Shown: positions 9,616 through 19,898 of the stretch, one piece after another | How the letters are laid out: each line of letters opens with the position of its first letter | How positions within the stretch are numbered: the first letter of the stretch is position 1 | NCBI RefSeq assembly: GCF_019428685.1 | Contig: NZ_CP080095.1 | Coordinates: 868,001 to 932,000, forward strand | Reading direction: 5' to 3' | Source: Paraburkholderia edwinii | GTDB lineage: Bacteria > Pseudomonadota > Gammaproteobacteria > Burkholderiales > Burkholderiaceae | DNA: 64,000 bases | The notes under the pieces: model-generated | The model's input: the letters and a program-made list of their open reading frames with translations, nothing else | Database searches by the model: none | What the model was told of the DNA's origin: nothing | Made by a program: the position numbers and the translations under genes

Positions 9616-10904
9616 GCTGGTCGGAACGCTTCGGATCACGCCTCTCGGGCCAACGCGGCTCGGTCACCGCCGGAAAGGTCGGGGGCGCAACGAGCGGCGC
9701 GGCTTCGGGCCGTGGCATCACGGGCGGCCTCGCTAGCGCGGTCAACGGCGTGCGGCCGCTGCGCTCACGCATGCTCGACTACGACCATTCGCTGCTGTGG
9801 GTGGTCGTCGCGCTGCTCGGTCTTGGCGTCGTGATGGTGTATTCGGCGTCGATCGCGATGCCCGATTCGCCGAAATACGCGTCGTACCGCGATTACGCGT
9901 TTCTCGTGCGGCAGATTCTGTACGTGTTTCTCGGCGGTGTGATCGGCATCGTCGCGTTCCGCATTCCGATTTCGACGTGGGACAAGTACGCGCCGAAGCT
10001 CTTCCTGATCGCGCTCGTGGCGCTCGTGATCGTGCTGATTCCGCACGTCGGCAAGGGCGTGAACGGCGCGCGCCGCTGGATTCCGCTCGGCATCACGAAT
10101 ATGCAGCCGTCGGAAGTCATGAAGCTCGCCGTGACGATTTACGCGGCGAACTACACGGTGCGCAAGCAGGAATACATGCACAGCTTCGCGAAGGGCTTCT
10201 TGCCGATGGGCTTCGCGGTCGGCGTGGTCGGCATGCTGTTGCTGCTCGAGCCGGACATGGGCGCGTTCATGGTGATCGCCGCGATCGCGATGGGCCTGCT
10301 GTTCCTCGGCGGCGTGAACGGCAAGATTTTCGGCGGGCTGGTGGCCACCGCGGTCGGCACCTTCACGCTGCTCGTGTGGGCATCGCCGTGGCGCCGCGAG
10401 CGGATCTTCGCGTATCTCGATCCGTGGGACGACCGTTACGCGCAGGGCAAGGCCTATCAGTTGACGCACTCGCTGATCGCGTTCGGCCGCGGCGAGTGGT
10501 TCGGCGTGGGCCTCGGCGGCAGCGTCGAAAAGCTCAACTATCTGCCGGAAGCGCACACCGACTTCATCCTCGCCGTGATCGGCGAGGAACTCGGCTTTGT
10601 CGGCGTGATGGTCGTGATCCTGCTGTTCTACTGGATCGTGCGCCGCGCGTTCGAGATCGGCCGCCAGGCGCTCGCGCTCGACCGCACGTTCGCGGGGCTC
10701 GTCGCGAAAGGCATCGGTATCTGGTTCGGCGCGCAGACGTTTATCAATATGGGCGTGAACCTCGGTCTGTTGCCGACCAAGGGTCTCACGTTGCCGCTCG
10801 TCAGCTACGGCGGCTCCGGCATTCTGCTCAACTGCCTCGCAATTGCCGTGCTGCTGCGTGTCGATTATGAAAACCGGGTGCTGATGCGCGGAGGGAAGGT
10901 ATGA
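9612..10904 (+). CDS. ftsW: septal peptidoglycan polymerase FtsW (SEDS family)
   Basis: 430 aa SEDS glycosyltransferase that polymerises septal glycan from lipid II with FtsI. Start ATG 9612 overlaps the murD stop. The first 55 residues are a Gly/Ser/Arg-rich cytoplasmic extension. Ten membrane segments follow, starting at about residue 63. Recognisable SEDS elements: [26 protein letters not shown] (with the conserved Asp), [16 protein letters not shown], and [13 protein letters not shown] at the C-terminus. It overlaps murG by ATGA. Confidence 0.95.
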   Translation: MSWSERFGSRLSGQRGSVTAGKVGGATSGAASGRGITGGLASAVNGVRPLRSRMLDYDHSLLWVVVALLGLGVVMVYSASIAMPDSPKYASYRDYAFLVRQILYVFLGGVIGIVAFRIPISTWDKYAPKLFLIALVALVIVLIPHVGKGVNGARRWIPLGITNMQPSEVMKLAVTIYAANYTVRKQEYMHSFAKGFLPMGFAVGVVGMLLLLEPDMGAFMVIAAIAMGLLFLGGVNGKIFGGLVATAVGTFTLLVWASPWRRERIFAYLDPWDDRYAQGKAYQLTHSLIAFGRGEWFGVGLGGSVEKLNYLPEAHTDFILAVIGEELGFVGVMVVILLFYWIVRRAFEIGRQALALDRTFAGLVAKGIGIWFGAQTFINMGVNLGLLPTKGLTLPLVSYGGSGILLNCLAIAVLLRVDYENRVLMRGGKV

Positions 10905-12052
10905 CGCGACTCGCGACCGATCCGCGCACGCTGATGGTGATGGCCGGCGGCACCGGGGGACATGTGTTCCCGGGGCTCGCCGTCGCACACCAGATGCAGG
11001 CGTGGGGATGGCGTGTCGTGTGGCTCGGCAACCCGACCGGCATGGAAGCGACGCTCGTGCCGAAGCACGGCGTGCCGATCGAGTTCGTGCGCTTCGGCGG
11101 TGTGCGCGGCAAAGGCATCAAAACCAAGCTGATGTTGCCGGTGAACCTGTTGCGTGCGTGCTCGGAAAGTCTTTCGGTGCTGCGTCGCGTAAAGCCTGAT
11201 GTGGTGCTCGGCATGGGCGGCTACATCACGTTTCCCGCGGGCGTGATGACGTGGCTGTCGGGTCGCTCGCTTGTGTTGCACGAACAGAATTCGATCGCGG
11301 GGCTCGCGAACAAGGTGCTCGCGAAGCTCGCGAAACGCGTGCTCGTCGCGTTTCCGAACGCGCTGCCGAATGCGGAATGGACCGGTAATCCGATTCGTGA
11401 GGAACTTGCGCGCGTCCCGGCACCCGAAGCACGGTATGCATTACGAAGCGGTCCTTTGAATGTGCTCGTGGTCGGCGGCAGTCTGGGCGCCGCGGGCCTC
11501 AACGACGTCGTGCCGAAAGCGCTTGCGCTGCTGGCGCCGAACGAAAGGCCGCGCATCGTGCATCAGGCGGGCGCAAAGCATATCGAAGCAGCGCGCGCGA
11601 ACTACGCGGCAGCTGGTATTCACGCAGGTATCTCTAACGGAAGCGCAACCGGAGACGACGTGCAGCTGCTGCCGTTTATCGACGACATGACCAGCGCGTA
11701 CGCGAACGCGGATCTCGTGATCTGCCGTTCGGGCGCGATGACGGTCGCCGAAATCGCGGCTGTCGGGGTCGCGGCGTTCTTCGTGCCGTTCCCGTTTGCC
11801 GTCGACGATCACCAGACGACGAACGCGGCGTTTCTCGCGAAGAACGGCGCGGCTGTCGTCGTGCAGCAGCGCGATCTGTCGGCACAGCAGCTGGCTGACT
11901 GGCTGCGCGGTCAGACGCGCGAAACACTCGTCGAAATGGCGAAGCATTCACGGTCGCTCGCGAAGCCCGATGCGACCGAACAGGTGGCGCAGATTTGCGC
12001 AACCGTAGCGGGATTCGCGCATAGCGCGGTCCCGGAAGGAAGTCAGCAATGA
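10901..12052 (+). CDS. murG: UDP-N-acetylglucosamine--lipid I GlcNAc transferase MurG
   Basis: 383 aa peripheral inner-membrane GT-B glycosyltransferase converting lipid I to lipid II. The N-terminal glycine loop GGTGGH is at residues 16-21, with VFPGLAVA following. The C-terminal UDP-GlcNAc domain has VVGGSLGA and [17 protein letters not shown]. Start ATG 10901 overlaps the ftsW stop; the stop overlaps murC. Slightly longer than the E. coli protein because of a short N-terminal lead ([10 protein letters not shown]). Confidence 0.96.
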   Translation: MTRLATDPRTLMVMAGGTGGHVFPGLAVAHQMQAWGWRVVWLGNPTGMEATLVPKHGVPIEFVRFGGVRGKGIKTKLMLPVNLLRACSESLSVLRRVKPDVVLGMGGYITFPAGVMTWLSGRSLVLHEQNSIAGLANKVLAKLAKRVLVAFPNALPNAEWTGNPIREELARVPAPEARYALRSGPLNVLVVGGSLGAAGLNDVVPKALALLAPNERPRIVHQAGAKHIEAARANYAAAGIHAGISNGSATGDDVQLLPFIDDMTSAYANADLVICRSGAMTVAEIAAVGVAAFFVPFPFAVDDHQTTNAAFLAKNGAAVVVQQRDLSAQQLADWLRGQTRETLVEMAKHSRSLAKPDATEQVAQICATVAGFAHSAVPEGSQQ

Positions 12053-13446
12053 AACATATCGTCAAACATATTCACTTCGTCGGGATCGGCGGCGCCGGGA
12101 TGAGCGGCATCGCCGAAGTGCTCGTCAATCTCGGCTACCAGGTGAGTGGCTCGGACCTCGCGCGCAATGCGGTCACCGAGCGCCTTGCCGCGCTCGGCGC
12201 GCGTATCGCGATCGGTCACGACGCGGAAAACATCGAAGGCGCGAATGCGGTCGTCGTGTCGACGGCCGTGCGCAGCGACAACCCCGAAGTGCTCGCGGCG
12301 CGCCATCGCCGTATTCCGATCGTGCCGCGCGCGGTGATGCTCGCGGAACTGATGCGCCTGAAGCAGGGCATCGCCATTGCCGGCACGCACGGCAAGACCA
12401 CGACCACGTCGCTCGTCGCGAGCGTGCTCGCGGCCGGCGGGCTCGATCCGACCTTCGTGATCGGCGGGCGGCTGATCAGCGCCGGCGCGAATGCGCGTCT
12501 CGGCACCGGCGATTTCATCGTCGCCGAAGCGGACGAATCGGATGCGTCGTTCCTGAATCTGTTCCCGGTGATCGAAGTCATCACGAACATCGACGCCGAT
12601 CACATGGACACCTACGGCCACGACTTCGCGCGGCTCAAGCAGGCGTTTATCGAATTCACGCACCGGCTGCCGTTTTACGGCATTGCGGTGCTGTGCGTCG
12701 ACGATCCGAACGTGAAGGAGATTCTGCCGTTCGTATCGAAGCCGATCATCCGCTACGGTTTCGCGGCCGATGCGCAGGTGCGCGCAGTGAATGTGGTCGC
12801 GCGCGAAGGCCAGATGCATTTCACGGCGATGCGCGAAGACGCGGCGCCCATCGACATCGTGCTGAACCTGCCCGGCACGCACAACGTGCAGAACGCGCTC
12901 GCGGCAATCGCGATTGCGACTGAACTCGAAGTGAAAGATGCCGATATCCAGCGAGCGCTCGCGGAATTCAATGGCGTCGGCCGGCGTTTTCAACGGTATG
13001 GCGAGGTGCCCGCGGCCAACGGCGGCGCGTACACCCTGGTGGACGACTACGGGCATCACCCGGTCGAAATGGCCGCGACGATCGCGGCCGCGCGCGGTGC
13101 GTTTCCCGACAAGCGGCTCGTGCTCGCATTCCAGCCGCATCGCTTTACGCGCACGCGCGATTGCTTTGAAGACTTCGTGAAGGTGTTGTCGACCGTCGAT
13201 GCGCTGGTGCTGACCGAAGTCTATGCGGCCGGCGAAGCGCCGATCGTCGCAGCGGACGGACGTTCGCTCACGCGCGCGATCCGGGTTGCAGGAAAGATCG
13301 AACCGGTGTTCGTCGAAACGGTCGATGAAGTGCCGGAAGCGCTCGCCGCGGTGGTGCGTGCGGGCGATGTGGTGATCACGATGGGTGCGGGATCGATCGG
13401 CGCGGTGCCGGGCCGGTTGGCCGCAGCAAATGAAGGTGTGAAATGA
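12049..13446 (+). CDS. murC: UDP-N-acetylmuramate--L-alanine ligase MurC
   Basis: 465 aa, adds the first stem-peptide residue (L-Ala). The N-terminal nucleotide-sugar motif [16 protein letters not shown] is intact, the ATP loop GTHGKT is at residues 112-117, and [10 protein letters not shown] and [10 protein letters not shown] mark the central domain. [10 protein letters not shown] and [10 protein letters not shown] are C-terminal motifs. It starts at an ATGA overlap with murG and ends at one with ddl. Confidence 0.97.
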   Translation: MKHIVKHIHFVGIGGAGMSGIAEVLVNLGYQVSGSDLARNAVTERLAALGARIAIGHDAENIEGANAVVVSTAVRSDNPEVLAARHRRIPIVPRAVMLAELMRLKQGIAIAGTHGKTTTTSLVASVLAAGGLDPTFVIGGRLISAGANARLGTGDFIVAEADESDASFLNLFPVIEVITNIDADHMDTYGHDFARLKQAFIEFTHRLPFYGIAVLCVDDPNVKEILPFVSKPIIRYGFAADAQVRAVNVVAREGQMHFTAMREDAAPIDIVLNLPGTHNVQNALAAIAIATELEVKDADIQRALAEFNGVGRRFQRYGEVPAANGGAYTLVDDYGHHPVEMAATIAAARGAFPDKRLVLAFQPHRFTRTRDCFEDFVKVLSTVDALVLTEVYAAGEAPIVAADGRSLTRAIRVAGKIEPVFVETVDEVPEALAAVVRAGDVVITMGAGSIGAVPGRLAAANEGVK

Positions 13447-14387
13447 GCAGCAGTTTTAATCCGAAGGACTTCGGCAAGGTGGCAGTGCTGCTCGGCGGTG
13501 AGTCCGCCGAGCGCGAAGTGTCGCTGAATTCCGGCCGCCTCGTGTTGCAGGGCCTGCGCGAAGCCGGTATCGACGCGTATCCGTTCGACCCGTCCGAGCG
13601 GCCCCTCGCGGCACTGAAAGAGGAAGGCTTCGTGCGCGCATTCAATGCGCTGCACGGCGGCTATGGCGAGAACGGCCAGATTCAGGGCGCGCTCGATTTT
13701 TACGGCATCCGTTATACGGGCAGCGGCGTGCTCGGCTCGGCGCTCGGGCTCGACAAGTTCCGCACGAAGCTCGTCTGGCAGCAGCTCGGCGTGCCGACGC
13801 CGCCGTTCGAAGCGGTGCTGCGCGGCGACGACTATGCCGCGCGCGCGAAAGACATCGTCGCGAAGCTCGGCTTGCCGCTCTTCGTGAAGCCGGCGAGCGA
13901 AGGCTCGAGCGTCGCCGTGATCAAGGTGAAAGCGGCTGATGCGCTGGTCGCGGCGCTCGAGGAAGCGGCGAAGTACGACACGATCATCGTGGTCGAGAAG
14001 AGCATCGAAGGCGGCGGCGAGTACACGGCGTGCGTATGCGGCGATCTCGATCTGCCGGTCATCCGCATCGTGCCGGCCGGCGAGTTCTACGACTACCGCG
14101 CGAAGTACATCGCGAACGACACGCAGTATCTGATTCCGTGCGGTCTCGCGCCGGCCGTCGAAACGCATCTGAAGGCGCTGTCGCGCCGCGCGTTCGACGT
14201 GCTCGGCTGTACCGACTGGGGCCGTGCCGATTTCATGATGGACGCGGAAGGCAACCCGTATTTCCTGGAAGTGAACACGGCGCCGGGCATGACCGATCAC
14301 TCGCTGCCGCCGAAAGCGGCGCGCGCGGTCGGCATCAGCTATTCGGAGCTGGTCGTGAAGATCCTGTCGCTGACGCTGAAAGACTAA
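13443..14387 (+). CDS. ddl: D-alanine--D-alanine ligase
   Basis: 314 aa ATP-grasp enzyme making the D-Ala-D-Ala dipeptide used by MurF. The N-terminal motif [28 protein letters not shown], and the ATP-grasp elements [14 protein letters not shown] and [15 protein letters not shown] are visible. Its place between murC and ftsQ is where DdlB sits in dcw clusters. The next gene starts 9 bases after its stop. Confidence 0.96.
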   Translation: MSSSFNPKDFGKVAVLLGGESAEREVSLNSGRLVLQGLREAGIDAYPFDPSERPLAALKEEGFVRAFNALHGGYGENGQIQGALDFYGIRYTGSGVLGSALGLDKFRTKLVWQQLGVPTPPFEAVLRGDDYAARAKDIVAKLGLPLFVKPASEGSSVAVIKVKAADALVAALEEAAKYDTIIVVEKSIEGGGEYTACVCGDLDLPVIRIVPAGEFYDYRAKYIANDTQYLIPCGLAPAVETHLKALSRRAFDVLGCTDWGRADFMMDAEGNPYFLEVNTAPGMTDHSLPPKAARAVGISYSELVVKILSLTLKD

Positions 14388-14396
14388 CGGGCAAAC

Positions 14397-15149
14397 ATGT
14401 GGAACAACGTTCGCCAGCTGAACCTCGCCGCCAACGCGCTGAACGCGTTGCTGGTGCTCGTGCTGCTGGCGGCGGGCGCGTACTGGCTGATCCAGCGCCC
14501 GAATTTCGCGCTGCGCGAGATCCGCATCGACGGCGATACCGAGCACATCAATTCGCCGACGGTGCGCGCAACGGTCGTCGGCCGGCTGAAGGGCAACTTC
14601 TTCACCGTCGATCTGGACGCGGCGCGACAGTCGTTCGAGCAGATGCCGTGGGTGCGTCATGCGAGCGTGCGGCGCGTGTGGCCAAACGCGCTCGCGGTGA
14701 CGCTCGAGGAGTACAAGCCGCTCGGCACGTGGGGCAGCGATCAGCTCGTCAGTGTGGATGGCGATCTCTTCACCGCGAACCAGGGCGAGCTCGAACAGGA
14801 ATTGCCCGCGTTCGATGGGCCGGACGGGTCAGCGAGGGAAGTCGTCGCGCGTTATCACGACTTCGAGAAGTGGTTTGCGTCGATCGGGGCGACGCCGGAC
14901 GAAGTGACGCTGTCGCCGCGCTATGCGTGGACCGTCAAGCTGTCGAACGGCATGCAGGTCGAACTGGGCCGCGAACGCAATCAGGACACGCTGTACGACC
15001 GTTGCCGGCGTCTGACCGGGGCCTGGTCGGCGGTGACGCAGCGCTGGGGGAAGGATATCGAGTATGCGGACTTGCGTTATCCGAACGGTTTTGCGATTCG
15101 TGCGGCTGGCATGCGCTTCATTACGGAACCCGACAAGGGCAAGAAGTAA
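14397..15149 (+). CDS. ftsQ: cell division protein FtsQ
   Basis: 250 aa bitopic divisome protein that recruits FtsL and FtsB. A short cytoplasmic N-terminus precedes a membrane segment at about residues 14-33 (ALNALLVLVLLAAGAYWL). A POTRA domain follows (FALREIRIDGDTEHI onward), then the beta domain with PWVRHASVRRVWPNALAV, a typical FtsQ motif. Start ATG 14397, nine bases after ddl. Confidence 0.94.
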   Translation: MWNNVRQLNLAANALNALLVLVLLAAGAYWLIQRPNFALREIRIDGDTEHINSPTVRATVVGRLKGNFFTVDLDAARQSFEQMPWVRHASVRRVWPNALAVTLEEYKPLGTWGSDQLVSVDGDLFTANQGELEQELPAFDGPDGSAREVVARYHDFEKWFASIGATPDEVTLSPRYAWTVKLSNGMQVELGRERNQDTLYDRCRRLTGAWSAVTQRWGKDIEYADLRYPNGFAIRAAGMRFITEPDKGKK

Positions 15150-15176
15150 CAGGACATCACTCGCAATGAGCACGCT

Positions 15177-16409
15177 ATGAGTAAAGACTATAAAGATCTG
15201 CTAGTGGCCCTCGACATCGGGACGGCGAAAGTCGTGGCGATCGTCGCCGAGCTGAAAGGCGAAGGTCACTACGAAGTGATCGGCCTTGGCCAGAGCGAGT
15301 CGAAGGGGCTCAAGAAAGGCGTGGTGGTGAATATCGAAGCCACCGTGCAGTCGATCCAGCGCGCGCTCGAGGAAGCGGAGCTGATGGCCGACTGCAAGAT
15401 CACGAATGTGTTCACCGGCATCGCGGGCAGCCATATCCGCAGCTTCAATTCGAGCGGGATGGTCGCGATCAAGGAGAAGGAAGTCACGCAAACCGATGTG
15501 GCGCGTGTGATCGAAACGGCGAAGGCGATCAACATTCCGACCGACCAGCAGGTGCTGCATATCCTCACGCAGGAATTCATCATCGACGGCCAGGAGGATG
15601 TGCGCGAGCCGATCGGCATGAGCGGCATCCGCCTCGAAGTGAAGGTGCATATCGTGACCGGCGCGGTCAGCGCGGCGCAGAACATCGTCAAGTGCGTGCG
15701 CCGCTGCGGGCTCGAAGTGAACGATCTGATCCTGCAGCCGCTCGCGTCGTCGCTTGCGGTGCTGACGGACGACGAGAAAGAACTGGGCGTGGTGCTCGTC
15801 GATATCGGCGGCGGCACGACCGATATCGCGATCTTCAGTGAAGGCGCGATCCGCCATACCGCGGTGATTCCGATCGCCGGCGATCAGGTGACGAGCGACA
15901 TCGCAATGGCGCTGCGCACGCCGACGCCGGATGCGGAAGACATCAAGGTCGGCTATGGCATCGCGAAGCAGGCGCTGGCCGATCCGGACGAAATGATCGA
16001 AGTGCCGGGACTCGGCGAGCGCGGTCCGCGCACGCTGTCGCGCCAGGCGCTCGCGGCCGTGATCGAGCCGCGTGTCGAAGAACTGTTTTCGCTCGTGCAG
16101 CAGGTCGTGCGCGAGTCGGGTTACGAGGAACTGCTGAGCTCCGGCGTGGTGCTGACCGGCGGCGCGTCGATGATGCCCGGCATGGTCGAGCTCGGTGAAG
16201 ACATTTTCCTGAAGCCGGTGCGGATTGGCGTGCCCGAGTACGCGGGCGGCCTCGCGGACGTGGTGCGCAACCCGCGCTACTCGACCGCGATGGGCCTGCT
16301 TGTCGAAGGGCGCTCGCAACGCATGCGCGGCCGCAAGGTGGCTGTGCAGTCCGGCTCGATGGGACAGGTGTTCACGCGCATGAAGGACTGGTTCCTCGGC
16401 AACTTTTAA
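15177..16409 (+). CDS. ftsA: cell division protein FtsA
   Basis: 410 aa actin-like ATPase that anchors FtsZ to the membrane. The phosphate-1 loop region LVALDIGTAKV is at the N-terminus, phosphate-2 is VVLVDIGGGTTDIAIF, and the adenosine motif is GVVLTGGASMMPGM. The C-terminal 13 residues (VFTRMKDWFLGNF) form the amphipathic membrane-targeting helix. It lies 27 bases after ftsQ and about 100 bases before ftsZ. Confidence 0.97.
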   Translation: MSKDYKDLLVALDIGTAKVVAIVAELKGEGHYEVIGLGQSESKGLKKGVVVNIEATVQSIQRALEEAELMADCKITNVFTGIAGSHIRSFNSSGMVAIKEKEVTQTDVARVIETAKAINIPTDQQVLHILTQEFIIDGQEDVREPIGMSGIRLEVKVHIVTGAVSAAQNIVKCVRRCGLEVNDLILQPLASSLAVLTDDEKELGVVLVDIGGGTTDIAIFSEGAIRHTAVIPIAGDQVTSDIAMALRTPTPDAEDIKVGYGIAKQALADPDEMIEVPGLGERGPRTLSRQALAAVIEPRVEELFSLVQQVVRESGYEELLSSGVVLTGGASMMPGMVELGEDIFLKPVRIGVPEYAGGLADVVRNPRYSTAMGLLVEGRSQRMRGRKVAVQSGSMGQVFTRMKDWFLGNF

Positions 16410-16513
16410 CGAATCGAATTCGCGCTGGTGCCGGCGGCCGGCGCGCGACAGGGGGTTGCCCGATCTCCTGCCGGATAACGGCCGATTGAGACTTTTTTCT
16501 TGACGGAGGCAAT

Positions 16514-17713
16514 ATGGAATTCCAGATGCTGGAAACGGAAACCAACGGCACTATCATCAAGGTGATAGGCGTCGGTGGGGCGGGCGGCAATGCAGTACAG
16601 CACATGATTAACCGCGGTGTGCAGGGCGTCGACTTCATCGTGATGAACACGGACGCGCAGGTGTTGTCGCGTTCGCGCGCGAGCACGGTGCTGCAGCTCG
16701 GCAAGACCGGTCTCGGCGCGGGCGCCAAGCCGGAAATGGGCCGCGCGGCCGCTGAAGAAGCACGCGAGCGGATCGCCGACTCGATGCGCGGCGCGCACAT
16801 GGTGTTCATCACCGCAGGCATGGGTGGCGGCACCGGCACGGGCGCGGCACCGGTCGTCGCGCAGATTGCAAAGGAAATGGGGATTCTGACGGTCGGCGTG
16901 GTCAGCAAGCCGTTCGAATTCGAAGGCGGCAAGCGCATGCGCGTCGCCGAAGCAGGTTCGCAGCAACTGGAGGATCACGTCGACTCGCTGATCGTCGTTC
17001 TCAACGACAAGCTGTTCGAGGTGATGGGCGATGACGCCGAGATGGACAAGTGCTTCCAGTGCGCTGACGATGTGCTGAACAACGCGGTTGCCGGCATCGC
17101 GGAAATCATCAACGTCGACGGTCTGGTGAACGTCGACTTCGAAGACGTGAAGACGGTGATGGGCGAGCAGGGCAAGGCGATGATGGGCACGGCGACGGTG
17201 GCCGGCGTCGATCGCGCGCGTCTGGCGGCGGAACAGGCTGTTGCAAGCCCGCTGCTCGAAGGCGTCGATCTGTCGGGTGCGCGCGGCGTGCTCGTCAACA
17301 TCACGTCGAGCCGTTCGCTGCGTCTGTCGGAAACGCGCGAAGTGATGAACACGATCAAGAGCTATGCTGCTGACGACGCAACGGTGATTTTCGGCGCCGT
17401 GTACGATGACGCGATGGGCGACGCGCTGCGCGTGACCGTCGTGGCGACGGGCTTGGGCCGGGCCGCGAAGAAGCAACAGTCGACGCCGATGACGCTGCTG
17501 CGCACCGGTACCGACAACGCTCCTGTTCAGGCGCACGCAATGCAGCATGGCTTCGCGACGCAGCCGGCACAGACGGCGGACTACGGTTCGCTCGATACGC
17601 CGGCCGTGTGGCGCACGTCGCGCGATACCGCGGCTTCGCACGTGCAGGCGCTGCAGGAAAAGGGCGTCGACACGTACGACATCCCGGCTTTCCTGCGCAA
17701 GCAGGCTGACTGA
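16514..17713 (+). CDS. ftsZ: cell division protein FtsZ
   Basis: 399 aa tubulin-like GTPase forming the Z ring. The GTP-binding signature GGGTGTG is at residues 104-110 and the T7-loop region contains NVDFEDVKTVM. The globular core ends near 320; a variable linker rich in Gln/Ala leads to the conserved C-terminal peptide DIPAFLRKQAD that binds FtsA and other partners. GACGGAGGC before ATG 16514 is a strong ribosome site, consistent with high expression. Last gene of the dcw cluster. Confidence 0.98.
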   Translation: MEFQMLETETNGTIIKVIGVGGAGGNAVQHMINRGVQGVDFIVMNTDAQVLSRSRASTVLQLGKTGLGAGAKPEMGRAAAEEARERIADSMRGAHMVFITAGMGGGTGTGAAPVVAQIAKEMGILTVGVVSKPFEFEGGKRMRVAEAGSQQLEDHVDSLIVVLNDKLFEVMGDDAEMDKCFQCADDVLNNAVAGIAEIINVDGLVNVDFEDVKTVMGEQGKAMMGTATVAGVDRARLAAEQAVASPLLEGVDLSGARGVLVNITSSRSLRLSETREVMNTIKSYAADDATVIFGAVYDDAMGDALRVTVVATGLGRAAKKQQSTPMTLLRTGTDNAPVQAHAMQHGFATQPAQTADYGSLDTPAVWRTSRDTAASHVQALQEKGVDTYDIPAFLRKQAD

Positions 17714-18020
17714 CACGCGAGGAGCGGGCTTTCGTCGCGGCGCACTCTGCATGGCATTTGCTGCATATGCTGAATTTGCGTGTTTGCGCCCTTCGAATGC
17801 ACGAGCGTGACAGGTGGAACGGCTCATAGACCGCGTCTCGCGAGACGCGCGGCAAGGACGGTTGCCCTCTTCGAATTTTCGAGGCGGCTGGACCGGTTTT
17901 GCCATGCTCATTTGATCAACTCATTGATCAACTCATTGATCAAATGAGGTCGGATGAAAGGCCGCTTTCCAGATGTTTACGTGCGAGCAAGCTCCCGCAT
18001 CATCGAGTGAAGGAACGAGC
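17714..18020 (+). other. ftsZ-peroxiredoxin spacer
   Basis: 307 bases without a supported gene. It contains a triple-palindrome element at 17907-17948 (separate entry). I see no convincing rho-independent terminator after ftsZ and no clear sigma-70 promoter; short frames here have no recognisable family. Confidence 0.6.
17907..17948. repeat. three tandem TTGATCAA palindromes inside a 13-bp inverted repeat
   Basis: CTCATTTGATCAA at 17907-17919 and its exact reverse complement TTGATCAAATGAG at 17936-17948 flank a second copy of CTCATTGATCAA at 17920-17931. The palindrome TTGATCAA occurs at 17912, 17924 and 17936, exactly 12 bases apart. The low GC content and symmetry, 73 bases before the peroxiredoxin start, suggest an operator for a dimeric regulator. 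No known regulator is assigned. Confidence 0.8.
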
Positions 18021-18521
18021 ATGATCAAGACTGGTGAAAAACTGCCCGACGCGACCGTTTTCGAGATGATCGACGAGGCGCGCGAGGGCTGCACGATCGG
18101 AGCGAACAGCTTCAGCGTGAGTCACGAAACGGCGGGCAAGCGCGTGGTGATCTTCGGATTGCCAGGCGCGTTCACGCCGACCTGTTCGGCCAAGCATGTG
18201 CCGGGTTACGTCGAAGCGGCCGAGAAGTTGCGTGCCGCGGGCATCGACGAAATCTGGTGCGTGTCCGTCAACGACGCGTTCGTGATGGGCGCGTGGGGAC
18301 GCGATCAGCGCACCGCGGGCAAGGTGCGCATGATGGCGGACGGTAGTGCGGCTTTCACCAGAGCGCTCGGTCTGGATCAGGACATGTCGGCGCGTGGCAT
18401 GGGCATCCGCTCGCAGCGCTACGCGATGGTGGTCGACGATGGCGTGGTCAAGACGCTCAACGTCGAGGCACCCGGCAAGTTCGAAGTGAGCGATGCGCAG
18501 AGCGTTCTCGCTACGTTGTAG
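18021..18521 (+). CDS. peroxiredoxin, Prx5 type (redoxin domain)
   Basis: 166 aa thiol peroxidase of the AhpC/TSA superfamily. GLPGAFTPTCSAKHVPGY carries the peroxidatic cysteine at residue 55 in the PxxxTxxC motif; further cysteines at 24 and 80 are possible resolving partners. The Prx5 class reduces H2O2 and organic hydroperoxides using glutaredoxin/GSH or thioredoxin. Start ATG 18021 is chosen for GAAGGA upstream and the usual N-terminus MIKTGEKLPDATV; an in-frame upstream ATG at 17973 would add 16 unconserved residues. The spacer before it carries the TTGATCAA array, a candidate control site. Confidence 0.93.
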   Translation: MIKTGEKLPDATVFEMIDEAREGCTIGANSFSVSHETAGKRVVIFGLPGAFTPTCSAKHVPGYVEAAEKLRAAGIDEIWCVSVNDAFVMGAWGRDQRTAGKVRMMADGSAAFTRALGLDQDMSARGMGIRSQRYAMVVDDGVVKTLNVEAPGKFEVSDAQSVLATL

Positions 18522-18881
18522 TAGTCGGGTTGTTGCGTCGCGGCAACGGCGATGTGACGTCGTTGTGACAGGCCGTAACGTGTTCAACCTCTGGGCCGGT
18601 GACCGGAAACGCCTCCATTCCGGGCATCGGCCTCCCCTTCGTATAAATAGGCATCGCAGCCTTCGCGCCTGGCGTAATGTCGCGAAACAGATTGATACGA
18701 CCAGACGGCGATGCCTCGAGGGTGGATGGAGTATAATCCGCTCTATGGGTTAAAAAGTCTCGATTGGCGAATTCAATCGCGATTTCAGTCAGGTTGAAAT
18801 CGCTGGCCCTCAACCTTGTGCCTGTTTGGCAATGTTCGGGCGCAAGGCCAGTCGGGATGCTGAATGGAACAGAAGACCATC
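18522..18881 (+). other. peroxiredoxin-lpxC spacer
   Basis: 360 bases without a supported gene. TATAAT at 18732-18737 is a perfect -10 hexamer about 145 bases before lpxC, but no good -35 lies 16-18 bases upstream of it. TATAAA at 18642-18647 is another A/T-rich patch. lpxC therefore probably has its own promoter, with a leader of about 140 bases. Confidence 0.45.
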
Positions 18882-19799
18882 ATGTTGAAGCAGCGCACTA
18901 TCAAATCGATCGTCAAGACGGTCGGCATCGGCTTGCATTCGGGACGCAAGGTCGATCTGACGCTTCGTCCTGCGGCTCCCGATACCGGCATCGTGTTTTC
19001 GCGCGTGGATTTGCCCACGCCGGTGGACATTCCTGCATCGGCAATGGCGATCGGCGATACGCGGCTCGCATCGGTGTTGCAGAAGGACGGCGCGCGCGTG
19101 TCGACGGTCGAGCATCTGATGTCCGCCTGCGCGGGCCTCGGCATCGACAACCTCTATGTCGACGTCACCGCTGAAGAGATTCCGATCATGGACGGCAGCG
19201 CCGCCTCGTTCGTGTTTCTGATCCAGTCGGCCGGCATCGAGGAACAGAACGCCGCGAAGAAATTCATCAAGGTGAAGAAGCCGGTCGAGATTCGCGACGG
19301 CGACAAGTTCGCGCGCCTCGACCCGTTTTTCGGCTTCAAGCTCAAGTTCACGATCGATTTCCGCCATCCGGCCGTCGATAAGACGGGCCAGGCGCTCGAG
19401 GTCGATTTCGCGAACACGTCGTATGTACGCGAGATCGCGCGTGCGCGTACGTTCGGCTTCGCGCATGAAGTGGAAACGATGCGCGAGCTGGGCCTCGCAC
19501 GCGGCGGCAGCATGGATAACGCGATCGTGCTCGACGAGTACCGCATCCTGAATAACGACGGGCTGCGTTACGACGACGAGTTCGTCAAGCACAAGATGCT
19601 CGACGCGATCGGCGATCTGTATGTGGTCGGCCATCCGCTGCTCGCGTCGTACGACGCGTACAAGTCGGGCCATGGTCTGAACAATGCGCTGCTGCGCGAA
19701 CTGCTCGCTCATGAAGATGCGTACGAAATCGTCACGTTCGACGATCCGCAGAAGGCGCCGCGCGGCTTTGCGTACGACACGCAGACGGCGTTTGCGTAA
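18882..19799 (+). CDS. lpxC: UDP-3-O-acyl-N-acetylglucosamine deacetylase LpxC
   Basis: Zinc hydrolase for the committed step of lipid A synthesis. From ATG 18882 it is 305 aa, the normal length, beginning [21 protein letters not shown]. Zinc ligands match the family: His78 in STVEHLMSA, His237 and Asp241 in [12 protein letters not shown]; the catalytic-region His is in GHGLNNALL. An in-frame ATG at 18864 would add six residues. A bidirectional terminator follows at 19837-19872. Confidence 0.97.
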   Translation: MLKQRTIKSIVKTVGIGLHSGRKVDLTLRPAAPDTGIVFSRVDLPTPVDIPASAMAIGDTRLASVLQKDGARVSTVEHLMSACAGLGIDNLYVDVTAEEIPIMDGSAASFVFLIQSAGIEEQNAAKKFIKVKKPVEIRDGDKFARLDPFFGFKLKFTIDFRHPAVDKTGQALEVDFANTSYVREIARARTFGFAHEVETMRELGLARGGSMDNAIVLDEYRILNNDGLRYDDEFVKHKMLDAIGDLYVVGHPLLASYDAYKSGHGLNNALLRELLAHEDAYEIVTFDDPQKAPRGFAYDTQTAFA

Positions 19800-19836
19800 C
19801 CGGAAATACGCCGCCGCGCGTTAGATCCAAAGCAGT

Positions 19837-19872
19837 AAAACAAAAGCGACCCAAGCGGGTCGCTTTTGTTTT
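19837..19872. terminator. bidirectional rho-independent terminator after lpxC
   Basis: A perfect 16-bp stem (19837-19852 with 19857-19872) with loop AAGC and A/T-rich outer ends (AAAACAAAA / TTTTGTTTT). It ends lpxC on the + strand and the DUF721 gene on the minus strand, between the two convergent stops. Confidence 0.92.
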
Positions 19873-19898
19873 GGAGTGCACATCCAACGCGCGGCGCT

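Noticed and set aside
17912..17943. FNR/ANR-type site in the TTGATCAA array
   Set aside because: FNR sites need TTGAT and ATCAA separated by four bases. Here the half-sites overlap within TTGATCAA and none of the pairs has the four-base spacing.
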